This document shows positions 1 to 7,146 of a DNA stretch of 11,112 bases, one piece after another. How positions within the stretch are numbered: the stretch's first letter is position 1; each line of letters opens with the position of its first letter. The stretch is from NCBI GenBank assembly GCA_902490095.1, contig CABUCQ010000062.1, forward strand, positions 1 through 11,112. The letters are read 5' to 3'. The DNA is from an uncultured Collinsella sp. Its GTDB lineage: Bacteria > Actinomycetota > Coriobacteriia > Coriobacteriales > Coriobacteriaceae. Both the position numbers and the translations under genes were made by a program. Below the pieces are notes generated by a model. That model made no database searches. It was given only the letters and a program-made list of their open reading frames with translations, and was not told where the DNA came from.

Positions 1-399
1 ATCGAGGGCGTGTACCCCAACTACAAGCAGCTCATCCCCGATTCGTGCGTGACGAGCGTCAAGATCGACGTCGCCGCCTTTAACGCCGCCCTCAAGCGCG
101 TGGCCGTTATCGCGAGCGCCAACCCCGCCGTCAAGTTCGAGATCGATGTCGAGAACGGGCAGATGGGCCTGTCCTCCATTTCCAATGACCAGGACCTTGC
201 GCAGGAGACGATCGATGTCGAGGCCGAGGGCGAGTCGGGCACCATCGCCTTCAACTACCACTACATCTTCGGCTGCCTCAATGCCCTGTCCAAGGAGAAG
301 GAGATCACGCTGGAGCTCAAGAGCTACTCGCAGGCGGGCATTTTCAAGTCCTACGACAAGATCAACTACCTGTACCTGGTCATGCCGGTCCGCATCTAG
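1..399 (+). CDS. dnaN: DNA polymerase III beta subunit (sliding clamp), C-terminal part
   Basis: The first base of the window is in frame, so the gene is cut at its 5' side; 132 residues remain before the TAG stop at 397-399. The fragment opens with IEGVYPNYKQLIP, which matches the conserved linker into the third clamp domain, and ends with YLYLVMPVRI, the typical clamp C-terminus (families usually end MPMRL or MPVRL). The clamp is a dimeric ring that encircles DNA and holds the replicative polymerase and other partners through a pocket formed largely by this last domain. The order dnaN-recF-DUF721-gyrB-gyrA supports the call. recF begins 10 bases downstream, so the two are probably co-transcribed. 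The first roughly two thirds of the protein lie outside the window. Nothing looks abnormal in the visible part. Confidence 0.95.
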   Translation: MEGVYPNYKQLIPDSCVTSVKIDVAAFNAALKRVAVIASANPAVKFEIDVENGQMGLSSISNDQDLAQETIDVEAEGESGTIAFNYHYIFGCLNALSKEKEITLELKSYSQAGIFKSYDKINYLYLVMPVRI

Positions 400-409
400 C
401 AACTGCCCT

Positions 410-1516
410 ATGACCATGTTCGCCCGCGATCTTTCCGTCGCGCACTACCGCAGCTTCGATAGCTATCGCCTTGCCCTGGACGAGGGCGTGACGATACTTG
501 CGGGACCCAACGCGGCGGGAAAGACCAATCTCATAGAGGCACTGCAGCTGCTGACGAGCGGCGCTTCGTTTAGGCACCCGACCGCAGCCGAGCTTATCCA
601 TGACGGCGTGGGCTCGTGCAAGGTCGAGCTGAGGCTCGAGGGCGACGGCCGCGTGCTTGATATGGGATTGAGCGTGGAGGACGGTAAGCGCTCGTTTAGC
701 CGCAACGGCAAGAGGTGCTCTGCCGCCGGTGTGCGCGGGGCTCTGCCGAGCGTACTGTTTTGCCCCGACCATCTGGACATGGTTAAGCGAGGCGCCAGTG
801 TGCGCCGCGCCGCCCTCGATGACTTTGGCATGCAACTGAGCGCACGCTATGCCGATCTTGCGAATACCTATGGGCGTTGCGTGACCCAGCGTAATGCCTT
901 GCTCAAGGAGACCTGGTGCTGCCGCGAGATGCTCGGCGCGTGGAACGATTCGATTGCCCGCGCGGGCTCGGCCCTGCTCGTGCACCGGTTGGCCCTACTC
1001 GACCGGCTGGCGGGCCATGTGCGCGCTGCCTACGGGCAAGTGGCGTCCGGTGAGGCCGCCAACGTGTCCTATGCGTCCACGCTGGGGGATTTGCCCCAGG
1101 TCGAGGATCGCGAAGAGCTGAAGGGCTGGGCGTACGAGCGCATGCTGGCTGCCCTCGATGAGCACGCCGACGAGGAAACTCGCCGCGGCGTGACGCTGGT
1201 GGGACCGCATCGCGACGAGATTGAGTTTACCGTGGCGGGTCGCTCCGCCCGTTCGTTTGCCAGCCAAGGACAGCAGCGAACGTTGGTGCTGTCCTGGAAG
1301 GTGGCGGAGGTGGCCGTGGCTCGCGATGTCCTGGGCACCGCCCCACTGCTGCTTTTGGACGACGTGATGAGCGAACTCGACGGCGAGCGCCGCGGTGCTT
1401 TTCTGCGGCTGATCGGCGATGATATCCAGACGGTCATAACCACGACCAACCTTGGGTACTTTACCGATGACCTGCTTGATCGAGCCAAGGTGGTGAGCAT
1501 GGGTGAGACGTGCTAA
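410..1516 (+). CDS. recF: DNA replication and repair protein RecF
   Basis: A protein of 368 residues, the usual RecF length. RecF is an SMC-like ATPase that binds gapped DNA and, with RecO and RecR, helps load RecA at stalled forks. Visible motifs are the Walker A loop GPNAAGKT at residues 32-39, the ABC/SMC-type signature SQGQQR at about 285-290, and the Walker B segment LLLLDDVMSELD with acidic residues at about 317-318. The start is ATG at 410; a second ATG two codons on (416) is equally possible. Neither has a clear Shine-Dalgarno sequence, so translation is probably coupled to dnaN, which stops 10 bases before. The 3' end overlaps the next gene by 14 bases, again suggesting coupling. The same frame stays open upstream to 146, but that stretch is the shadow of dnaN and not RecF-like. 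Confidence 0.95.
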   Translation: MTMFARDLSVAHYRSFDSYRLALDEGVTILAGPNAAGKTNLIEALQLLTSGASFRHPTAAELIHDGVGSCKVELRLEGDGRVLDMGLSVEDGKRSFSRNGKRCSAAGVRGALPSVLFCPDHLDMVKRGASVRRAALDDFGMQLSARYADLANTYGRCVTQRNALLKETWCCREMLGAWNDSIARAGSALLVHRLALLDRLAGHVRAAYGQVASGEAANVSYASTLGDLPQVEDREELKGWAYERMLAALDEHADEETRRGVTLVGPHRDEIEFTVAGRSARSFASQGQQRTLVLSWKVAEVAVARDVLGTAPLLLLDDVMSELDGERRGAFLRLIGDDIQTVITTTNLGYFTDDLLDRAKVVSMGETC

Positions 1517-1970
1517 TTACGAGCGCGAGAGCGAAACGGTCGCCTTCAGTGGCTTTTTGAACGCAGAGCGTCAACGCATCCTGGCGGCCGCGACACCTGA
1601 GCGCCGCGTGCAGATGGAGGCTGCAGAGGAATCTCGTGCGGTCTATCGCGCCTGGAATGCGGTGTGCTCGGGCACGCGCGAGGGGCGCCATGTGACGGGC
1701 CTGCGCTACCTGCCCGAGTCCAATGAGCTGCTGGTATATCTCGACTCACCCTCGTGGACGCAGGAAATGACGCTGTTGCGCGAGATCATCCGCGCGCGCA
1801 TGGAGCGCGCCGGTGCGCATGTGGACGGCCTGGTGTTCAAAACCACCGCGCCCGGTCACACGCCGCCCGCCGCCAAGGAGCGCCTGCGTCCGGCGACGAC
1901 CGAGCGCCCGCCGGCTCCGCACGCCGACCTAAGTGAGGCCGAGCGCACCGAGATCCGCACGCCGACCTAA
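1503..1970 (+). CDS. DUF721 / DciA-like helicase-loader protein, truncated by a duplication
   Basis: A 155-residue protein starting with GTG inside the end of recF, preceded by AAGGTGG (1487-1493) 9 bases upstream. Residues about 50-112 carry the DUF721 pattern: a Trp in YRAWNAVC, a short beta region with LLVYLDSPSWTQEM, and a closing VDGLVFKT strand. DUF721 proteins include DciA, which helps load or activate the replicative helicase DnaB, and the position between recF and gyrB is where actinobacteria carry their DciA gene (Rv0004 in Mycobacterium tuberculosis). The core domain looks intact. The C-terminal tail does not: a 38-bp tandem duplication (1916-1992) shifts the frame and ends the protein at TAA 1968-1970. 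Removing one copy restores a 187-residue protein ending at 2104. The lost tail is charged and lies outside the DUF721 core, so the product may still work. Family call fairly sure; exact role is inferred. Confidence 0.82.
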   Translation: MRRANYERESETVAFSGFLNAERQRILAAATPERRVQMEAAEESRAVYRAWNAVCSGTREGRHVTGLRYLPESNELLVYLDSPSWTQEMTLLREIIRARMERAGAHVDGLVFKTTAPGHTPPAAKERLRPATTERPPAPHADLSEAERTEIRTPT

Positions 1971-1992
1971 GCGAGGCCGAGCGCACCGAGAT
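1916..1992 (+). repeat. 38-bp tandem duplication breaking the dciA-like frame
   Basis: Copy 1 spans 1916-1953 and copy 2 spans 1954-1991, with the match extending one base to 1992. They differ at one position, T at 1934 against C at 1972. In the original frame this is a silent change (AGT/AGC, serine). The period of 38 is not a multiple of three, so the second copy is read out of frame and a TAA stop appears at 1968-1970. Confidence 0.9.
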
Positions 1993-2104
1993 TGAGCGCC
2001 AAGTGGCACCCATCGAAGACCAAAAACTGCGCGAGGCCCTCGAGAATGCCATGAGAGCCAGTGCCGAGTGGGCCAAGGGCGTGCAAAGCAAAAAAGAGCC
2101 TTAA
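1971..2104 (+). pseudogene. Displaced C-terminal tail of the dciA-like gene
   Basis: Directly after the premature stop, another frame continues with coherent coding sequence: LSEAERTEIERQVAPIED, then a charged, helix-prone stretch, and stops at TAA 2102-2104. It begins with the same residues (LSEAERTEI) that the intact frame has just before its premature end, which shows it is the natural tail of the upstream protein moved out of frame by 2 bases. It has no start codon or ribosome binding site of its own, so it is not counted as a separate gene. Confidence 0.75.
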
Positions 2105-2130
2105 ATCGCATCTGGTGGCCTTGTAGAGCC

Positions 2131-2160
2131 AAATACCCTCGTTCCCGAGGGTATTTTTTT
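2131..2160 (+). terminator. Rho-independent terminator after the dnaN-recF-dciA unit
   Basis: A perfect 11-bp stem (2131-2141 with 2146-2156), a TTCC loop and a run of seven T (2154-2160). It lies 26 bases after the natural end of the dciA-like frame (2104) and about 50 bases before the gyrB start. This separates the dnaN-recF-dciA transcript from the gyrase operon. Confidence 0.88.
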
Positions 2161-2198
2161 ACGATAAACTAGTAAGGCTGTACACATTTTCTTGACTG

Positions 2199-2212
2199 AA
2201 GGAGGACGTGTG
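2199..2212 (+). promoter_or_regulatory. gyrB ribosome binding site and GTG start
   Basis: AAGGAGGA at 2199-2206 stands a few bases before GTG at 2210-2212, whose frame gives ANENDYDGGEIKILEGLEAV, the expected GyrB beginning. The overlapping GTG at 2208 is in a different frame and the upstream TTG at 2192 precedes the Shine-Dalgarno sequence, so 2210 is the supported start. Confidence 0.85.
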
Positions 2213-4240
2213 GCAAACGAAAACGATTACGATGGCGGCGAGATTAAGATTCTCGAAGGTCTCGAGGCCGTTCGTAAGCGCCCGGGCATGTATATCGGCT
2301 CGACGAGCGCCAGCGGTCTGCATCACCTGGTGTGGGAGATCGTTGACAACTCCGTCGACGAGGCCATGGCCGGTTTCTGCACCGAGATCCAGGTGACGGT
2401 CCACGCCGACAACTCCATCACGGTCGTCGACAACGGGCGCGGCATCCCCGTCGACGAGCACCCTGTTAAAAAGATCCCGACGCTCGAGGTCGTCATGACG
2501 ATCTTGCACGCCGGCGGTAAGTTCGATAACTCGGCCTATAAGGTCTCGGGCGGCCTGCACGGCGTTGGCATCTCCGTCGTCAACGCACTGTCCAAGCGCG
2601 TGGTCGTTCAGGTTCGTCGCGACGGCAACACCTACGAGATGGAGTTCTCGCGCGGCAAGACCGTCAAGAAGATGGAGGTCGTGGGCACCTCGGATTCGAC
2701 GGGCACCACCGTCACCTTCTGGCCCGACGACGAGATCTTCGAGACCTGCATCTACGATTTCGATACGCTGCACAACCGTCTGCAGGAGACGGCTTTCCTC
2801 AATAAGAACCTCAAAATCGTGCTGACCGACGAGCGCGAGGCGACTCCCCACGTGGAGGAGTTTTGCTACGAGGGCGGCATCATCGACTTCGTCAAGTTCC
2901 TCAACGAGGGCAAGGACGTCCCCGAGGCCTTTAAGGAGCCCATCTACATCGAGGGCAAATCGGACCCGGACGCGCCTGTGACCAAGATGGGCGAGGTCGA
3001 GGTTTCTCTGCAGTGGAATAGCGGTTACGGCGAGAACGTCATGTCGTTTGCCAACGACATCTACACCCCCGAAGGCGGCATGCACCTTGAGGGCTTCCGT
3101 ACCGCGCTCACCCGCGTGATCAACGATTACGCGCGCAAGCAGAACCTGCTCAAGGAAAAAGACGCCAACCTGACCGGCGACGATGTGCGCGAGGGCCTTT
3201 CGGCCGTTATCTCGGTCAAGCTGCCCGATCCGCAGTTTGAGGGCCAGACCAAGGCCAAGCTCGGCAGCTCCTATATGCGCGCGCTCACACTCAAGATTGT
3301 GACCGACGGCCTTGCCGATTACCTCGAGGAGCATCCCAAGCCCGCTCGCGAGATCGTCAAGAAGGCGCAACAGGCCTGCAAGGCGCGCAATGCCGCCCGC
3401 AAGGCGCGCGAGGCGACCCGCCGCAAGAGCCTGCTCGAGACGGCGTCCCTGCCCGGTAAGCTCGCCGACTGCTCGGTGCGCGATGCCGAGCTGACCGAGC
3501 TCTTCATCGTAGAGGGCGACTCGGCAGGCGGTTCGGCCAAGGACGGCCGTCGCCGAGACATCCAGGCGATTTTGCCCCTGCGCGGCAAGATTTTGAACGT
3601 CGAACGCGTTGGTGACCATCGCGCGTTCTCGAGTGACACCATCCAGTCGCTGATTACCGCGATCGGTTGCGGCGTCACGACGAGTGCCGGCGACGGCGGC
3701 GACTTCGATATCACCAAGGCGCGCTACCACAAGATCATCATCATGACCGATGCAGACGTCGACGGTGCGCATATCCGCATCCTGCTACTGACGTTCTTCT
3801 ACAAGTACATGCGTCCGCTGATCGATGCCGGCTACGTCTATGTTGCCTGCCCGCCCATCTTTGGCATTAAGGTGCGCAACAAGATTCACTACGTGTATCC
3901 CAACGGCCGCCAGCCCGAAGACGAGATCCTGCGCGACACCATCCAGAGTCTGGGCCTGAACCCCGACGATAACGACGAGGACGGCAAGGCCAAAGACGGC
4001 AAGATCACCAAAAAGCGCAAGGGCTATACCGTCCAGCGCTACAAGGGCCTGGGCGAGATGGACCCCAAGCAGCTCGCCTCGACGACGATGGACCCCAAGA
4101 CCCGCATCCTGCAGCGTGTGTCGATCGAGGACGCCGTGGTGGCGGACCGCGCCGTGCGCGAGCTGATGGGTTCCGAGGTCGGCTATCGCCGCGAGTACAT
4201 CGAGAAGCATGCACATGATGCACGATTCCTTGACGCTTAA
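2210..4240 (+). CDS. gyrB: DNA gyrase subunit B
   Basis: A 676-residue ATPase subunit of DNA gyrase, which introduces negative supercoils as an A2B2 tetramer. The N-terminal GHKL ATPase shows EIVDNSVDEA (catalytic Glu43, Asn47), DNGRGIP (74-80), LHAGGKFD and the glycine-rich lid GGLHGVG. The transducer domain carries the QTKAKLG motif. The TOPRIM domain has EGDSAGG (from Glu435) and DADVDG (514-519), the metal-binding residues of the cleavage site. The C-terminal GyrA-contact region has QRYKGLGEMDPKQL. Length is near that of Gram-positive GyrB, without the insert of enterobacterial GyrB. It is preceded by a terminator and a gap of about 50 bases in which a promoter must lie; I see only weak matches there, so none is called. 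gyrA follows after 11 bases, so both are one operon. No damage is visible. Confidence 0.97.
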   Translation: MANENDYDGGEIKILEGLEAVRKRPGMYIGSTSASGLHHLVWEIVDNSVDEAMAGFCTEIQVTVHADNSITVVDNGRGIPVDEHPVKKIPTLEVVMTILHAGGKFDNSAYKVSGGLHGVGISVVNALSKRVVVQVRRDGNTYEMEFSRGKTVKKMEVVGTSDSTGTTVTFWPDDEIFETCIYDFDTLHNRLQETAFLNKNLKIVLTDEREATPHVEEFCYEGGIIDFVKFLNEGKDVPEAFKEPIYIEGKSDPDAPVTKMGEVEVSLQWNSGYGENVMSFANDIYTPEGGMHLEGFRTALTRVINDYARKQNLLKEKDANLTGDDVREGLSAVISVKLPDPQFEGQTKAKLGSSYMRALTLKIVTDGLADYLEEHPKPAREIVKKAQQACKARNAARKAREATRRKSLLETASLPGKLADCSVRDAELTELFIVEGDSAGGSAKDGRRRDIQAILPLRGKILNVERVGDHRAFSSDTIQSLITAIGCGVTTSAGDGGDFDITKARYHKIIIMTDADVDGAHIRILLLTFFYKYMRPLIDAGYVYVACPPIFGIKVRNKIHYVYPNGRQPEDEILRDTIQSLGLNPDDNDEDGKAKDGKITKKRKGYTVQRYKGLGEMDPKQLASTTMDPKTRILQRVSIEDAVVADRAVRELMGSEVGYRREYIEKHAHDARFLDA

Positions 4241-4254
4241 GAGGAGGTAACGTG
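4241..4254 (+). promoter_or_regulatory. Ribosome binding site and native GTG start of gyrA
   Basis: GAGGAGGT at 4241-4248 begins directly after the gyrB stop and sits three bases before GTG at 4252-4254. It is the strongest Shine-Dalgarno match in the window and clearly marks the natural gyrA start. The frame it opens does not reach the gyrase body, because of the duplication downstream. Confidence 0.85.
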
Positions 4255-4488
4255 GCAGACGATATCAACAATAACGAGGGTATGGACGAGGCCGGCGATG
4301 CCGGTATGCCCGATGATCTGAAGCGCCTGCTTGCCCGTGCTGAGCAGGGCGAGGACGGCGATCCGGACGCCTATAACCCCGATGCCGATGATGATGAGGA
4401 AGAAGACGACGACGCCGAGCTCGAGGAGAGCTTTGGCGAAGTCGATCGCGGCGCCTCAGGGCGAGGACGGCGACCCGGACGCCTATAA
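4252..4488 (+). CDS. N-terminal acidic leader of GyrA, cut off from the gyrase body by a frameshift
   Basis: Translation from the native GTG gives 78 residues. It starts MADDINNNEGMDEAGDAGMP, then a short basic helix (DLKRLLARAE), then a strongly acidic stretch rich in Asp and Glu, ending in GEVDRGAS. After residue 69 it leaves the natural frame at the duplication junction (4456/4457), reads a short arginine-rich tail and stops at TAA 4486-4488. Without the second repeat copy the same frame would run straight into GEDINGGQLQISEFGREMKQ and the gyrase core. I therefore read it as the disconnected start of gyrA and not an independent gene. An acidic extension before the gyrase core is absent from Escherichia coli and Bacillus subtilis GyrA; its role is unknown. 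Confidence 0.6.
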   Translation: MADDINNNEGMDEAGDAGMPDDLKRLLARAEQGEDGDPDAYNPDADDDEEEDDDAELEESFGEVDRGASGRGRRPGRL

Positions 4489-7102
4489 CCCCGATGCCGA
4501 TGATGATGAGGAAGAAGACGACGCCGAGCTCGAGGAGAGCTTTGGCGAAGTCGACCGTGGCGCCTCGGCCGGCGAGGATATCAACGGCGGCCAGCTCCAG
4601 ATTTCGGAGTTTGGCCGCGAGATGAAGCAGTCGTTCATCGAGTATTCGATGTCGGTTATCACGGCGCGCGCCCTGCCGGACGTGCGCGACGGCTTAAAGC
4701 CGGTGCACCGCCGCATCCTGTACGCGATGAACGAGAGCGGCATCTACCCCAACCGACCGCACAAGAAGTCGGCCTGGACGGTCGGCGAAGTTATCGGTAA
4801 GTACCACCCGCACGGCGATTCCGCGGTCTATGAGGCCATGGTCCGCTTGGCGCAGTGGTTCTCCATGCGCACGCCGCTCATCGACGGTCACGGCAACTTC
4901 GGCAACATCGACGGCGACGGCGCGGCGGCCATGCGTTACACCGAGAGCCGCCTGGCAAAGCCCGCCATGGAACTGCTGCGCGACCTGCAGAAGGATACCG
5001 TCGACTGGCAGCCCAACTACGACGAATCGCTTGCCGAGCCCGTGGCGCTGCCTGCGCGCTTCCCCAACCTGCTGGTCAACGGCAGCCAAGGCATCGCCGT
5101 CGGCATGGCCACCAACATCGCTCCGCATAACCTCACCGAGGCGATCGAGGCCACCTGCTACCTGATCGACAACCCCGACGCCACCGTTGACGAGCTCATG
5201 CAGATCATGCCAGGTCCGGACTTCCCCACCGGCGCCATCATCATGGGCAGCGCCGGCATTAAGCAGAGCTACGAGACCGGCCGCGGCTCCATTACCGTGC
5301 GTGCTAAGGCACATGTGGAGTCCACCAAGACCGGCCGCAACCGCCTGGTCTTTACCGAGATTCCCTACATGGTCAACAAGGGCACCCTGCAGGAGAAGAT
5401 CGCCCAGCTCGTCAACGACAAACGCATCGAGGGCATCTCGGATATGCGCGATGAGTCCAACCAGAAGGGCATCCGTCTGGTCATCGAGCTCAAGAAGGGC
5501 GTCATTCCGCAGGTCGTGCTCAACAACCTGTATAAGTACACCTCGCTGCAGACGACCTTTGGCGCCAACAACCTGGCACTCGTCAACGGCGTTCCCAAAT
5601 GCCTGAGCCTGCGCGAGATGCTGCAGCACTACATCGACCACCAGGTCGACGTCGTCACCCGCCGCACCCGCTTCGACCTTAAGAAAGCCCAGGCCCGCGC
5701 TCATATCCTCGAGGGTTACCTGATGGCCCTTGACCATATCGACGAGGTCATTAGCATCATCCGCTCCTCGCAGACCGACTCCGAGGCCAGCAGCCGCCTG
5801 ATCGAGCGCTTTGGCTTTACGCCCGAGCAGACCACGGCCATCCTCGAGATGAAGCTGCGCCGCCTGACCGGCCTGGAGCGCGACAAGATCCAAGAAGAGT
5901 TGGACGGCCTGCGCCGCGCCATCGCCTACTACGAGGACCTGCTGGCGCACGAGGAGAAGATCCTGGGCGTCATCAAGGAAGAGATGCGCGAGATCTCCAA
6001 GAAGTTTGGCGACAAGCGCCGCACCGAGATCAGCCAGGTTGAGAAGGACCTGGATGTCGAGGACCTCATCGCCGACGAGGATATGGTCGTGACCATCACC
6101 CACACCGGCTACGTTAAGCGTATCCCGGTGGCTGCCTACCGTGCCCAGAAGCGCGGTGGCAAGGGCGTGTCGGGCGTCAACCTCAAAGAGGATGACGTTA
6201 TCGATGAGATGTTCATCGCGTCCACGCACGAGTACGTGCTGTTCTTCTCGAGCAAGGGCAAGGTCTATCGTCTGAAGGTGCACGAGCTGCCGGTGGGTAC
6301 GCGCCAGGCGCGCGGTACCGCGATCGTCAACCTGCTGCCCTTCGAGGAGGGCGAGAAGATCGCGAGCGTCATCAGCTGCCGCGAGTTCCCGGCCGACGAG
6401 TACCTGATGTTTGCCACAAAGAGCGGCATGGTCAAGAAGACCGTGATGAGCGCATATGACCGCAGCCGTCGCGACGGCCTGATCGCTATCAACCTGCGTG
6501 ACGACGACGCGCTGCTGAATGTGCGCCGCGTGCGCGAGGGCGACAAGATTATCCTGGCCACCACCGCAGGCAAGGCGATCATGTTCTCCGAGGAGCAGGT
6601 GCGCGCCACCGGCCGCGATACCAGCGGCGTTCGCGGTATCGGTCTGAAGGACGGCGTGAGCGTTCTGGGCATGGAAGTCACTAACGGCAACGGTGATCTG
6701 TTCGTCATCACCGAGCGCGGCTACGGCAAGCGCACGCCGGTCGCGGACTACCCGGAGCAGAATCGCGGCGGCCAGGGCGTCTACACCATTCAAATGACCG
6801 AGCGCAAGGGCAACCTCGCGGCAATGAAGACGGTGGGCCCGCAGCACGAGCTGTTCATCGTGACGGAGGGCGCGACGGTCATTCGCGTCAAGACCGACGA
6901 GATCAGCCAGACCGGCCGCGCCACCCAGGGTGTCAAGATGATGACCGTCGACGACAACGACCGCATATGCGCCGTGGCCCGCATGACAGCCGCCAAAGAG
7001 AAGCCCGAAGGCGAAGCCACAGAAAACGGCTCCGCCCCCGAAGAAACCCCTGTCGATCTAGGCGACGGCAACGACATGCCGGAAGATCTCCTCGACGAGT
7101 AA
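4331..7102 (+). CDS. gyrA: DNA gyrase subunit A, body intact but disconnected from its native start
   Basis: This frame is open from 4322; gyrase-like sequence begins at 4457 and runs 881 residues to TAA 7100-7102. Core motifs are present: ALPDVRDGLKPVHRRILYAM, the drug-pocket segment HPHGDSAVYE with Ser at 4820-4822 and Glu at 4832-4834 (positions 83 and 87 of E. coli; no known resistance residue), and AAMRYTE with the catalytic Tyr at 4937-4939. The C-terminal DNA-wrapping propeller carries the GyrA box QKRGGKG at 6146-6166, which marks gyrase and not topoisomerase IV. The tail is acidic. The start is the problem: 4331 is only a TTG that opens the frame. In-frame ATGs at 4382-4394 precede out-of-frame repeat sequence and lack a Shine-Dalgarno. 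The first ATG inside true gyrase sequence, 4622, would remove the leader and falls inside the conserved REMKQSF motif. With one repeat copy removed, the gene would run from 4252 and encode about 912 residues. Since gyrA is essential, either an internal start is used or the sequence is misassembled here. Confidence 0.9.
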   Translation: MPVLSRARTAIRTPITPMPMMMRKKTTTPSSRRALAKSIAAPQGEDGDPDAYNPDADDDEEEDDAELEESFGEVDRGASAGEDINGGQLQISEFGREMKQSFIEYSMSVITARALPDVRDGLKPVHRRILYAMNESGIYPNRPHKKSAWTVGEVIGKYHPHGDSAVYEAMVRLAQWFSMRTPLIDGHGNFGNIDGDGAAAMRYTESRLAKPAMELLRDLQKDTVDWQPNYDESLAEPVALPARFPNLLVNGSQGIAVGMATNIAPHNLTEAIEATCYLIDNPDATVDELMQIMPGPDFPTGAIIMGSAGIKQSYETGRGSITVRAKAHVESTKTGRNRLVFTEIPYMVNKGTLQEKIAQLVNDKRIEGISDMRDESNQKGIRLVIELKKGVIPQVVLNNLYKYTSLQTTFGANNLALVNGVPKCLSLREMLQHYIDHQVDVVTRRTRFDLKKAQARAHILEGYLMALDHIDEVISIIRSSQTDSEASSRLIERFGFTPEQTTAILEMKLRRLTGLERDKIQEELDGLRRAIAYYEDLLAHEEKILGVIKEEMREISKKFGDKRRTEISQVEKDLDVEDLIADEDMVVTITHTGYVKRIPVAAYRAQKRGGKGVSGVNLKEDDVIDEMFIASTHEYVLFFSSKGKVYRLKVHELPVGTRQARGTAIVNLLPFEEGEKIASVISCREFPADEYLMFATKSGMVKKTVMSAYDRSRRDGLIAINLRDDDALLNVRRVREGDKIILATTAGKAIMFSEEQVRATGRDTSGVRGIGLKDGVSVLGMEVTNGNGDLFVITERGYGKRTPVADYPEQNRGGQGVYTIQMTERKGNLAAMKTVGPQHELFIVTEGATVIRVKTDEISQTGRATQGVKMMTVDDNDRICAVARMTAAKEKPEGEATENGSAPEETPVDLGDGNDMPEDLLDE
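4345..4565 (+). repeat. Imperfect tandem duplication (112 + 109 bp) in the gyrA leader
   Basis: Copy 1 is 4345-4456 and copy 2 is 4457-4565. They differ by three single bases (GAT/GAC twice, CGC/CGT once), all silent in the natural GyrA frame, and by one whole GAC codon that copy 2 lacks. Each encodes QGEDGDPDAYNPDADDDEEE followed by the DAELEESFGEVDRGAS segment. The offset of 112 is one more than a multiple of three, so copy 2 is out of frame with copy 1. Aligning the end of copy 1 with the end of copy 2 (GCCTCAGGGCGAGG against GCCTCGGCCGGCGAGG) shows the junction is two bases short of an in-frame repeat. Confidence 0.93.
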
Positions 7103-7146
7103 GAGGCCCTAACTGGTAGAAAATATCAGACCCCATATATCGGCGG

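Noticed and set aside
146..409. RecF with a long N-terminal extension, as the open frame extends to 146
   Set aside because: The extra sequence is dnaN read in another frame: low-complexity Arg/Ser/Thr-rich with no RecF similarity.
594..602. TTATCCATG, similar to a DnaA box
   Set aside because: It has two mismatches to TTATCCACA, stands alone and lies inside recF coding sequence; no cluster marks an origin in this window.
1754..1936. Small + strand open frame within the dciA-like gene
   Set aside because: Composition is typical of an off-frame shadow, and the DUF721 frame covers the same bases.
2159..3772. Long minus-strand open frame opposite gyrB
   Set aside because: It mirrors gyrB codons in a GC-rich gene, and its protein resembles no family I know; it has no ribosome binding site. 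The same applies to the long minus-strand frames at 4694-6847 (opposite gyrA) and 8732-10717 (opposite the acidic unknown gene and typA).
4457..4488. Programmed ribosomal frameshift restoring GyrA
   Set aside because: A +1 shift is needed; there is no recognised slippery sequence, the stop context (CTATAA) is unlike the prfB site, and no stimulatory Shine-Dalgarno sits at the right distance.
4811..4834. Fluoroquinolone resistance change in the gyrA drug pocket
   Set aside because: The key serine is present, and Glu at the second position is normal in many Gram-positive gyrases.
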